DNA of 64,000 nt from NCBI GenBank assembly GCA_900770195.1, contig CAAGJI010000060.1, forward strand, positions 1 to 64,000, written 5' to 3'. Position 1 is the stretch's first letter. Each line of letters starts with the position of its first letter. A program made the position numbers and the translations under genes. Of the stretch, positions 53,171-62,158 are shown one piece after another. This stretch comes from Oscillospiraceae bacterium (GTDB taxonomy: Bacteria; Bacillota; Clostridia; Oscillospirales; Ruminococcaceae). The notes under the pieces are model-generated. The model was not told where the DNA came from and did no database searches. It worked only from the letters and a program-made list of their open reading frames with translations.

Positions 53171-56017
53171 ATGAGCGAAAAAACAAATTTTATGGCTGTC
53201 AGAAAAAAATATCAAGTAGTTAAGGATATAAAGCCGGAACTTATACATAAAAACTTTTTTAAAAATGCTGATGAATACCCTCAAGATATATGTGTTTTTT
53301 CATCTGACGGTAAGGAATATACATATGGATTTATTGCAGAAAAAGCAAAACAGCTTGCTAAAAAAATAAATGATGTATGTCCCGATGAAAACGAAAAAAT
53401 AGCTGTAGTACTTAAAAGGGGAGTAATGCAGGTTATAGCAGTTATGGCAGTTTTGTATTCCGGTCACACATATGTCCCTATAGGAACACATCACCCTGAA
53501 GAAAGAAGAAATAAAGTAATTGAAAAAGCAAATATAAAATGTATAATTTCAGAAACTTCCCTTAATCTTAATCATAATAATTGTAATGTCATATTTGCGG
53601 ATATGATAAGTGAATTTGATGAAAAACTTGAAAGAAATTTAGATAAGACCGATACAGGTTCAATTGCATATATAATTTTTACTTCTGGTTCAACAGGAAC
53701 TCCTAAAGGAGTTGCAATAAGCCATAAAGCTGCATGGAATACTATCTGTGATATAAATGAGAGATATTCAGTTAGTAAAGACGATTGTGCAATAGCTATT
53801 TCAGCACTGGATTTTGATTTATCTGTGTATGATATATTCGGACTTACTTCTGTAGGAGGAAAAATTCTTGAAATAGATGAGTCAATCTCTAAGGAAGCTT
53901 CTGAATGGACAAGACTTGTTTCAAAATATAATATTACAATATGGAATTCAGTACCTGCACTTTTTGAAATGTTTCTTGTTTCAAAAGACGCAGAAGATGA
54001 TAAAAAAACATTACGACTTTCACTTATTTCAGGTGACTGGATTCCGTTATCTTTACCTGAAACAGCACACAAATTGTATCCTGATATAAGATTTATAAGT
54101 TTAGGCGGAGCAACTGAGTGTTCAATATGGTCAAATTACTTTGAGGTTGAAAAAGACTGGCAGAAAAAAATAAGTTCCAAAGAAAATGAATGGAAATCAA
54201 TTCCTTATGGAATGCCACTTACAAACCAGAAATTTAGAGTATGTGATGAAAACGGAAATGACTGCGACAACAATGTAGCAGGCGAGCTTTGGATAGGCGG
54301 AAACGGTGTGGCAGAAGGATATTATAATGAAACAGAACTTACAGAAAAAAGTTTTGTGAATTATGATGGGGAAAAATGGTATAAAACTGGTGACTATGGT
54401 TGTTTTCATAAAACTGGTATAATTGAATTTTTGGGAAGAAAAGATAATCAAGTTAAAGTTTCAGGTTTCAGAATAGAACTTGGAGAAATCGATTCTATAA
54501 TGGAAACTATAGGTTCAATAAATAAATCTTACTCTGTTGTAAAAAAAGTGGGAAATAGTTCTCATATACTGACAGCAGTTACTGCAAAAAGTGCGGTCAG
54601 CAATAATTTATTTGATAAAGTAGGATTGACTCCTGAAAATTCCATAAATGAAGAACATCAGGCTGAAATAATTGAAAAAACTATTCTTAATATTATAAAT
54701 AATACTGAGTTTGCAGAACAAAATCAAAATACAAAGTCATTATGGCTCAAATGGCTTGAGGCGAGAGATGTTTTATCAGAAAATTGTAATCATGGTTCAA
54801 GATATGAAACTGTTTTAAATTATAAAGGTGATGATTTATCAGAAGATGAAAAACAGTTTATGAGTAATACTATAAAATCTGAAAAACTTATATCGGATAT
54901 TGTGTCGGGAAAAGAAAGTCAATTAAAAATACTTGAAGATGATTTTCTTTCACCTGAAAAAATGTCGTACAGAGATAATGCTATAAAGTTAATTATTGAC
55001 GAAATATCAGATATAATAAAAAGAGATTATGAAAATAATAAGAAAATACTTAAAATAGCATTTATAGATGGAAGAACAGGTTCAACAATCAAGAAAGTTA
55101 TCGATAAACTTATCTTTAAAGAATGTGAAATAACGTATATTGAAAATTCAATGGCAATATTGACAGAGGCAAAAGAAACTTTTGATAATCTTGATATACC
55201 AATAAATTATGAATATGTATCTGATTATTCCGTTGATAATGAGCTGCTTTTCAAATTTGATTATGTTATTTCAATTAATAGTTTCCATAGATACAAAGAT
55301 GTTTCAAAAGTTCTTGAAAAGTGTCAGTTGCTTTTAAATGATAACGGAAAGCTTATGTTTGTTGAGCAAGAGAAATTAATGCCTGTTGGATACATTACAG
55401 CAGTTGTTATTGAAAATGGCTTTGAAAATCTTGATGAAGAAAGAAAAAGAGTTGGCGATCCTATGCTGTCAGCCGATGTTTGGAAAGATTATCTTTTTAA
55501 ATTTGGATATAGTAATGTTAAGCTTACAGAATGTGAAAACAGCAAAACATTCTTTATGGAAGCAATATATAAATCTCAAGATAAAAGGTATTGTGAGTCG
55601 GAAATTAAAGAAAAAATGTCAGAAACAGTATCAGATTATATGATACCTGAATATGTAAAATATTTTTATGACATTCCTTTAAGTGCAAATGGTAAAATAG
55701 ATAGAAATAAAATTACAAGCGAATTTAATGTTGATAAACAGTTTACTGAAGATGATATTTTAAAAACAGAAACTGAAAAAATGGTTGCTTCAATTTGGAA
55801 AGAGATACTCGGAGTAGAAAAAATTTCAAGAAACAGCGGTTTTATTGAGATAGGCGGAGATAGTCTTGCGGCAACAAAATTTCTTACAATAATAAAAAAT
55901 AGAAATGGTATTGATATATCACTTCAACAGATGTTTGAAAATCAGTTGCTCTTTAAAATAGCTGATTTGATTGATGAAAAACTTGAGGAAACAGATATGG
56001 AGGAAGGTGAAATATGA
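53171..56017 (+). CDS. NRPS: adenylation domain interrupted by MT/epimerase-like domain, plus carrier
   Basis: A 948-residue synthetase. The start at 53171 (MSEKTNF) follows AAAGGA; an upstream in-frame ATG at 53156 overlaps that site. Adenylation motifs are TSGSTGTPKG (about 171-180), FDLSVYDIFG, SLGGATE, YKTGDYG and GRKDNQVKVSGFRIELGEID (A8, about 422). Then about 350 residues intervene before A10 (PLSANGKIDRNK, about 835). The insert (IDGRTGST, INSFHRY, GDPMLSADVW) resembles the degenerate methyltransferase that epimerises thiazolines in PchE and HMWP2. The carrier Ser898 is in IGGDSLAA. Pocket residues (D-L-Y from FDLSVYD, N from WNSVP) match cysteine activators. There is no condensation or cyclization domain, which is unusual. 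The stop overlaps the next gene (ATGA). Confidence 0.88.
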   Translation: MSEKTNFMAVRKKYQVVKDIKPELIHKNFFKNADEYPQDICVFSSDGKEYTYGFIAEKAKQLAKKINDVCPDENEKIAVVLKRGVMQVIAVMAVLYSGHTYVPIGTHHPEERRNKVIEKANIKCIISETSLNLNHNNCNVIFADMISEFDEKLERNLDKTDTGSIAYIIFTSGSTGTPKGVAISHKAAWNTICDINERYSVSKDDCAIAISALDFDLSVYDIFGLTSVGGKILEIDESISKEASEWTRLVSKYNITIWNSVPALFEMFLVSKDAEDDKKTLRLSLISGDWIPLSLPETAHKLYPDIRFISLGGATECSIWSNYFEVEKDWQKKISSKENEWKSIPYGMPLTNQKFRVCDENGNDCDNNVAGELWIGGNGVAEGYYNETELTEKSFVNYDGEKWYKTGDYGCFHKTGIIEFLGRKDNQVKVSGFRIELGEIDSIMETIGSINKSYSVVKKVGNSSHILTAVTAKSAVSNNLFDKVGLTPENSINEEHQAEIIEKTILNIINNTEFAEQNQNTKSLWLKWLEARDVLSENCNHGSRYETVLNYKGDDLSEDEKQFMSNTIKSEKLISDIVSGKESQLKILEDDFLSPEKMSYRDNAIKLIIDEISDIIKRDYENNKKILKIAFIDGRTGSTIKKVIDKLIFKECEITYIENSMAILTEAKETFDNLDIPINYEYVSDYSVDNELLFKFDYVISINSFHRYKDVSKVLEKCQLLLNDNGKLMFVEQEKLMPVGYITAVVIENGFENLDEERKRVGDPMLSADVWKDYLFKFGYSNVKLTECENSKTFFMEAIYKSQDKRYCESEIKEKMSETVSDYMIPEYVKYFYDIPLSANGKIDRNKITSEFNVDKQFTEDDILKTETEKMVASIWKEILGVEKISRNSGFIEIGGDSLAATKFLTIIKNRNGIDISLQQMFENQLLFKIADLIDEKLEETDMEEGEI

Positions 56018-57105
56018 TAGGATTAATAGGAGGATATGGTCAGGTTGGAATTGGTGCATTTAAAGTTTTAGAGTCTGAATATGGTTCTGAAAACATAAAA
56101 ATAGGCGGAAGAAATCCTGAAAATATTAGCGAAGAAAACAAAAAAATATTAAAGAATGCAAAGATTCAGAAAGTTGATGTTTATAACAAAAATTCACTTG
56201 TTGATTTTATGAAAGATTGTGATTTGATAGTCAATTGTTGCGGACCATCACATAAAATTTCTTATGATATATATAAAACGTCAGAAGAACTGGAAAAAAA
56301 TTATATAGATGCCGGGTTTGATATGAGATTTTCAGGCGAAAAGAACAGCAATATCAAAGCATTATATGGTTGTGGTTCGTCACCTGGATTTTCTGGTATA
56401 TCTCAGAAATATCTTGTTTCACTTTTTGATAAAGCGGAAAATCTGAATTACTATTATGGTGGAATTTCAAAATTTACAAGAGCAGCGGCGGAAGATTATC
56501 TTATAGGAGCTTGTGAAGAAAAAACCGGCTTTATGGCAAATTACAGAAATTATAAAAAAGAGCCGTTATCATCATTTGAAAATATTGAAGCAGAACTTCC
56601 TTATTTTTCTGATGATATAAAAATAATACCGTTTTTTGATGATGAATGTGAAGAAACAGCTAAAAAAACAAATATAAAAAATGCTTCATGGTATATAGTT
56701 TCCGAAGGAGAAAAAGTCACATCAATTATGAAAAATGCAAGGTATGGATGGAAAAAAGACAAGGAAAAGTGCATAAATAATTTTATAACAGCTGTTAATC
56801 TTGATATTATCGAAAAAAAAGAATATATGTGTTTTCTTATAGAATGTGACGGAATTTCAGCAGGGAAGTATACTAAAAAAAGAATGGCAGTAAAATCATA
56901 TGAGCCGTCTGATTTGACAGGTTTTATGACAGGAATTTCAGCAATATATTTATTGAATAATGATATAGATAATGGTATTTATACTATGTCTGAAATCGTT
57001 TCACCGGAATATGTATGGAAAATGATGGAACAAAATAATGTGACTGAGATTATGACAATAACAGATGTTGAAGATGATGAATTTTTTGATGAAGGAGAAC
57101 TTTAA
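56014..57105 (+). CDS. saccharopine-dehydrogenase-like NAD(P) oxidoreductase
   Basis: A 363-residue protein. The Rossmann motif GLIGGYGQVG is at residues 3-12. DLIVNCCGPSHKISYDIYK and YIDAGFD are typical of the saccharopine dehydrogenase NADP-binding family. The C-terminal part is diverged. It is four-base coupled to the upstream synthetase and followed closely by the imide reductase. It might reduce an imine or keto intermediate of the same pathway or release the product; the reaction is unknown. Confidence 0.78.
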   Translation: MIGLIGGYGQVGIGAFKVLESEYGSENIKIGGRNPENISEENKKILKNAKIQKVDVYNKNSLVDFMKDCDLIVNCCGPSHKISYDIYKTSEELEKNYIDAGFDMRFSGEKNSNIKALYGCGSSPGFSGISQKYLVSLFDKAENLNYYYGGISKFTRAAAEDYLIGACEEKTGFMANYRNYKKEPLSSFENIEAELPYFSDDIKIIPFFDDECEETAKKTNIKNASWYIVSEGEKVTSIMKNARYGWKKDKEKCINNFITAVNLDIIEKKEYMCFLIECDGISAGKYTKKRMAVKSYEPSDLTGFMTGISAIYLLNNDIDNGIYTMSEIVSPEYVWKMMEQNNVTEIMTITDVEDDEFFDEGEL

Positions 57106-57108
57106 AAT

Positions 57109-58215
57109 TTGGAAAATAAAAAAATGAAAGTTATAGTATGTGGAACAACATTTGGTCAGTTCTATATGGAAGCAATAAAGAAATTTCCTGAAAAGTTTGA
57201 ATTTGCAGGAATTTATGCCGGCGGAAGTGACAGGTCAAAAATGTGTGCTAATAGTTATGGAGTGCCACTGTATACTAATTTTGATGATATACCAAATGAT
57301 ATTGATATTGCTTGCATAGTTATAAGGTCTGGAGCTCTTGGAGGGAAAGGCACTGAAATAGCATTAAAATTTATGGAACGTGGTGTTAATGTTATTCAGG
57401 AACAGCCGGTTCATTATAAGGATATAGCAATTTGTGTTAAGTCTGCAATGAAAAATAAAGTCTTTTTCAAAACAGGTGACCTTTATGTGCATTTACCAGA
57501 AATAAAACGACTTATAGATACAGTAAAAGAAATTGAAAAACATCAGAATATATTATATATGAGTTTTTCATGCTGTCCGCAGGTATCATATCCTATGATA
57601 GATATACTTGAAAAACTTTTACCTTCAATCAAACCTTTTGATGTTCAGTCTGTGTTGAATACAGAAGGACCATTTCAAACAGCAAGTGCGGTTATTGGAA
57701 AAATACCTGTTATAATAAATTATGACAATGAAATAGACCCCGATGACCCAGACAATTTTATGCATCTGCTTCATTCACTGGTAATAGGGTTTGAATGTGG
57801 TCATCTTACACTTGTTGATACTTTCGGACCTCTTGTGTGGACTGCAAGACTTCATTCTCCTGGCAAAGGATATGATACAGATATATCCGAAAGAATTTAT
57901 CCGGAGTATATGCAAGATAAAATATCAACTATACTTGGGGATTTTAGTGAGTATACATATGAAGATATGGTGAGAAGATTTTTTCCATGTGCAGTTTTAC
58001 AGGATTTGTTGAATATGTACAATTACATATCTGAAAAAACAAACATAAGTAAGGTATGCCAAAGAGAAATAGATGTTTCAACTATTTGGCATAAGATGAC
58101 TAAAGCTTTTGGTTTTTCAAAATTAAAAAGAGGTTGTGTACATCAGCCGATACCTTCAAAAATTGTTGTGGAAGCTGCTTCAAAACAAAAATATCAGGAT
58201 TATTTTATAAAGTAA
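57109..58215 (+). CDS. thiazolinyl imide reductase (Irp3/PchG-like)
   Basis: A 368-residue oxidoreductase of the Gfo/Idh/MocA superfamily. TTG at 57109 is preceded by AAGGAG; ATG at 57124 is an alternative. Landmarks of Irp3/YbtU and PchG are present: VIVCGTTFGQFYMEAI, IYAGGSDRSKMCANSYGVPL, DIACIVIRSGALGGKGTEIA, VIQEQPVHYKDI and DLYVHLPEIKRLI. Known members reduce a carrier-bound thiazoline to thiazolidine with NADPH in yersiniabactin and pyochelin assembly. Its presence implies that a Cys-derived thiazoline forms in this pathway. Confidence 0.9.
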   Translation: MENKKMKVIVCGTTFGQFYMEAIKKFPEKFEFAGIYAGGSDRSKMCANSYGVPLYTNFDDIPNDIDIACIVIRSGALGGKGTEIALKFMERGVNVIQEQPVHYKDIAICVKSAMKNKVFFKTGDLYVHLPEIKRLIDTVKEIEKHQNILYMSFSCCPQVSYPMIDILEKLLPSIKPFDVQSVLNTEGPFQTASAVIGKIPVIINYDNEIDPDDPDNFMHLLHSLVIGFECGHLTLVDTFGPLVWTARLHSPGKGYDTDISERIYPEYMQDKISTILGDFSEYTYEDMVRRFFPCAVLQDLLNMYNYISEKTNISKVCQREIDVSTIWHKMTKAFGFSKLKRGCVHQPIPSKIVVEAASKQKYQDYFIK

Positions 58216-58227
58216 CAGGAGAATAAT

Positions 58228-61200
58228 ATGGATAAAAAACAAATAAAAGAGAATGTTGCAAAAATAACAAACAGTGGTATAAAACTTTGGCATGATGAAG
58301 GAAAATTAAGATTTAAAGCACCAAAGGGAGCTATGAAAGAAGAATATATTTTTTTTATGAAAGAAAATAAATCTGATATAATTAATTTTCTTTGTGAAGA
58401 AAACGAAAGCATAATTCTTAGTGAAGATATTAAAAACAGATATGAAGCATTTCCTTTGACAGATATTCAGTCAGCATATCTTCTTGGAAGAAGAAAAGAT
58501 TTTGCATATGGTTCGATAGCTTGTCATATTTACATGGAAATAAAATATGATAGGGAATTTGATACTGAAAAAGCATCTGAAATATGGCAAAAAATATACG
58601 AAAATCATGAAATGCTCCATTCGGTAATAAATAAAGACGGATATCAGGTTATATTAAAGGATTTTCCTGCACTTAATGTTAATTGCAATGATTATTCGAA
58701 CAATATAGACGGTGAAAGTGAATTTTTGAAAATAAGAGAATCACTTAGTCATAAAATATATGATACTGAAAAAACACCTCTTTTTACAGTTGCATTTTCT
58801 AAATTTGCCGATAAAACAATAATGCATTTTTCTATAGAATTCATAATAGCCGATTGGATGAGTATATGGACAATACTCTCACAATTTGAAGAATTGTATT
58901 ATGGAAAAAATGAAAATCTTGAAAAAGTAAATGTAAGTTTCAGAGATTATATTATTTCAAGCACTAAAATAAAAGATACTATCAGTTATGAAAATGATAA
59001 AAATTATTGGCTTGAAAAGATTGACACAATACCTAAGGCTCCACAGCTTCCGATGAGTAGTGATGCTGATAAAAATAAATATTCTGAAAATGTAAGATTC
59101 GGAAGAAAGAATATGTCACTTTCAAAAGAAAAATGGGATAATTTTAAATCAATATGCAGCAAAATAGGAATTACCCCAACATCAGCAATTATGACAGCAT
59201 ACGCATCAGTTCTTGAAAGATGGAGTAAAAATAAAAAGTTCAGTATTAATATGACTGTTCTTAATAGACTTCCTATTCATAAAGATATCGGAAAAGTTAT
59301 AGGTGATTTTACTTCAATTGATATTGTAGATATTAATATGAGCAAAAAAGAGAGTTTTTCCGAATATGTTAAGCAAGTGAATAAAACATTGTTTGAAAAT
59401 CTTGACCATAGATTCTATTCAGGAGTTGAAGTGCTTAGAGAACTTACAAGACAAAAGGGCAGTGAATATGCATTTATGCCGATTGTTTTTACGAGTGCTA
59501 TAGGACTTATAAATAATGATATGACAAATCTCAAGGGAGAAATGACATATGGTATAAGTCAGACACCACAGGTATTTATAGATTGTCAGGTAATGGACGG
59601 AGTATTTGGACTTCAGGTTAACTGGGATTATAGAAAAGATGTATTTGAAGATACTTTGATAGATGATATGTTCAATGTATTTGAAAAATTAATAAATGAT
59701 TTGAGCTTATCTGAAGAAAGATGGACAAAATCAGAAGAGGTTATGCTTCCTGAATGGCAAAGAGAACTTTTTGACAAAGTAAATAATACATCAAAAGAAC
59801 TTTCTGAACATTTAATTCATTCAAAAATTATAGAAACCGCAAAAAAATATCCTGAAAAAATTGCACTTGCTGATGAAAATACAATGGTTACATACAGTGA
59901 ACTTCTGGAAAAGGCTAATAAACTTGCTTCAAAAATAGTATGCTTGGAATCTGGAAAGAATAGTATAGTTGCCATAGCTATTGAAAAGTCCATAGATCAG
60001 ATAATATCAGCTATAGCAGTTTTGATTGCTGGTTATACCTATTTGCCTATAGATGTTACACAAGGTGAAAAGAGAAGAGATTATATATTTGAAGAAACAA
60101 ATTGTAAGACAGTTCTTACATTAAGAAAATATGATTTCAATTTTAAAAATGATATAAATGTTATATATGAAGATGAGTTTAATTATGATGAGATTACAAA
60201 AACTGATAGTTTTAATACAGCAGATGAAAATTCTCTTGCATATATCATATATACATCAGGTTCAACAGGAAATCCTAAGGGAGTGGCAATATCTCATAAA
60301 GCAGCTGTAAATACAATAGAAGATATAAATACAAGATATAATGTGACTGAAAAAGATACTGTACTTAATATAGCACAGCTTAATTTTGACCTTTCTGTTT
60401 ATGATATATTCGGACTTTTATCAGTCGGAGGAACAGTCGTTGTTCCGTCTGTTGATAAATATACAAACCCTGCACATTGGAAACAACTTGTTACAAAATA
60501 CAATGTGTCAATTTGGAATTCAGTTCCTTCATTTATGCAGATGTTTGTAGTACTGAAAGATGAAATAAACGAAAATGAACTTGATTCTCTTAGACTTGTT
60601 ATGATGTCCGGTGACTGGATACCGGTTTCACTCCCAAATGAAATAATGAGTATAGCAAAAAATGCAAAAGTTGTTTCATTAGGCGGAGCTACAGAAGCTT
60701 CAATTTGGTCAATATACCATGAATATGAAGATGAAGACAAAGAAAAAATCAGTATTCCATATGGAAAACCGTTGTATAATCAGGGATATAAAGTTCTTGA
60801 TGAAAAATTAAATGATTGTCCTGTATATGTAACAGGCGAACTTTATATAACAGGAAAAGGACTTGCAGAAGAATATTATAATAATCAGGAATTAACTAAA
60901 AAAAGCTTTTTTATTCATGATATTACAGGAGAAAGAGTTTACAGAACAGGCGATTTTGGCAGATATATGCCAAATGGAGATATAGAATTTCTTGGAAGAA
61001 AAGACAGTCAAGTAAAAGTTAAAGGTTTCAGAATTGAACTTGCTGAAATAGAGTCTGTAATAAAAAAATATTATGGTATTGCAAATGCTGCTGTTGTTGT
61101 AAGTAAATCTGGAATCGAAAATAAAATCTTTGCCTATATAGAAGCAGATGAAGATAATATTGATAAAAATAATTTTATGAAATATCTTAAAGAATCACTT

Positions 61201-62142
61201 ACTTCATATATGATACCGTCGATAATTAAATTTGTTGATGCTTTGCCACTTAGTGCAAATGGTAAAGTAGACCGTAAAAAACTTGTATCAATATCAGCTA
61301 ATTCAATAAATGATGATGTAAATGAAGTTTCTAAAGATAAAGATATGACTGAACTTGAGAAGAAAATATCGGAATTATTCTCAGAATCAATAGGCTGTCA
61401 GTTGATATTGCCAGAGCAGAATCTTTATGAGACAGGTGCAGATTCGCTTATAATGGCACAAAGTGCTGGAAAAATAAGAAGTGAATATATTCCTGATGTT
61501 TCATTTGATTCAATTCTTTCAAATATTCTTAATGGCCCTACTGTAAGAGAAATAGCAAGTTATATTGAAAATATAACTGAGTCAGATAAGAAAACATTTG
61601 ATTTTGAAAGCGATGCAGTTAACGACAAAAACAGCGAAAATGAAAATATCTTTATTAAAACATTTAATGAAGATTCAGAAAATGCTACAGTTGTTATACA
61701 TGGAAACAGCGGTGAATATGAAGCTTTAAAAGAAGAGGTTAAAAAACTTGCTGATAGTGGCAATTTAGTTATCTTTATAGGCGTAAAAAATAAGAATTAT
61801 TACTGTTCACTTCCCGAAGAGAGTGCCGTTGAAACTCTTGGTATAGAGTATGCCGATGAAATAATGAAATCAGGCAAATCGTCTTATAAATTTATCGGAT
61901 ATAATGTGGGAGGTGCTATTGCAGTTGAAGCGGCATCAAAGCTCTTAAATAATGATATTGAAGTTTCAGATGTCGAAATAATAGAATATGATGAGGATAA
62001 ATCAAATGATATATCTGAAAAAAGTGTTCTGTTTGGTAAAGTTGAGCCAAATCTTTATATGGGTAATATAACATATAGAGGAAATAAAGAAAATGCTGAA
62101 AAATGGCAGGATATATGTCTCGGCGAATTTAAAACAATTTAA
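58228..62142 (+). CDS. NRPS: TubC docking, heterocyclization, adenylation, carrier, TE-like tail
   Basis: A 1304-residue synthetase. Residues 1-55 are a TubC-type docking domain (GIKLWHDEGKLRFKAPKGAM). Residues about 70-500 are a heterocyclization (Cy) domain: FPLTDIQSAYLLGRR, and the active motif reads E204xxxxD209xxS212 where DxxxxDxxS is usual. PIVFTSAIGL and TPQVFIDCQV also fit Cy. The adenylation domain (about 534-1010) has TSGSTGNPKG at 676, FDLSVYDIFG, WNSVPS and SLGGATE, again a cysteine-like pocket. Carrier Ser1073 is in TGADSLIM. Residues about 1150-1304 look like an alpha/beta-hydrolase thioesterase, but the GxSxG elbow reads G1224-Y-N1226-V-G1228, so no Ser nucleophile. AGGAG precedes the ATG. 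Confidence 0.9.
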   Translation: MDKKQIKENVAKITNSGIKLWHDEGKLRFKAPKGAMKEEYIFFMKENKSDIINFLCEENESIILSEDIKNRYEAFPLTDIQSAYLLGRRKDFAYGSIACHIYMEIKYDREFDTEKASEIWQKIYENHEMLHSVINKDGYQVILKDFPALNVNCNDYSNNIDGESEFLKIRESLSHKIYDTEKTPLFTVAFSKFADKTIMHFSIEFIIADWMSIWTILSQFEELYYGKNENLEKVNVSFRDYIISSTKIKDTISYENDKNYWLEKIDTIPKAPQLPMSSDADKNKYSENVRFGRKNMSLSKEKWDNFKSICSKIGITPTSAIMTAYASVLERWSKNKKFSINMTVLNRLPIHKDIGKVIGDFTSIDIVDINMSKKESFSEYVKQVNKTLFENLDHRFYSGVEVLRELTRQKGSEYAFMPIVFTSAIGLINNDMTNLKGEMTYGISQTPQVFIDCQVMDGVFGLQVNWDYRKDVFEDTLIDDMFNVFEKLINDLSLSEERWTKSEEVMLPEWQRELFDKVNNTSKELSEHLIHSKIIETAKKYPEKIALADENTMVTYSELLEKANKLASKIVCLESGKNSIVAIAIEKSIDQIISAIAVLIAGYTYLPIDVTQGEKRRDYIFEETNCKTVLTLRKYDFNFKNDINVIYEDEFNYDEITKTDSFNTADENSLAYIIYTSGSTGNPKGVAISHKAAVNTIEDINTRYNVTEKDTVLNIAQLNFDLSVYDIFGLLSVGGTVVVPSVDKYTNPAHWKQLVTKYNVSIWNSVPSFMQMFVVLKDEINENELDSLRLVMMSGDWIPVSLPNEIMSIAKNAKVVSLGGATEASIWSIYHEYEDEDKEKISIPYGKPLYNQGYKVLDEKLNDCPVYVTGELYITGKGLAEEYYNNQELTKKSFFIHDITGERVYRTGDFGRYMPNGDIEFLGRKDSQVKVKGFRIELAEIESVIKKYYGIANAAVVVSKSGIENKIFAYIEADEDNIDKNNFMKYLKESLTSYMIPSIIKFVDALPLSANGKVDRKKLVSISANSINDDVNEVSKDKDMTELEKKISELFSESIGCQLILPEQNLYETGADSLIMAQSAGKIRSEYIPDVSFDSILSNILNGPTVREIASYIENITESDKKTFDFESDAVNDKNSENENIFIKTFNEDSENATVVIHGNSGEYEALKEEVKKLADSGNLVIFIGVKNKNYYCSLPEESAVETLGIEYADEIMKSGKSSYKFIGYNVGGAIAVEAASKLLNNDIEVSDVEIIEYDEDKSNDISEKSVLFGKVEPNLYMGNITYRGNKENAEKWQDICLGEFKTI

Positions 62143-62158
62143 AGGAGAATTTATAAAA

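Noticed and set aside
58228..62142. Second interrupted adenylation domain
   Set aside because: Spacing from GRKDSQVKVKGFRIELAEIE to PLSANGKVDRKK is normal (about 80 residues), so there is no MT insert in this module.
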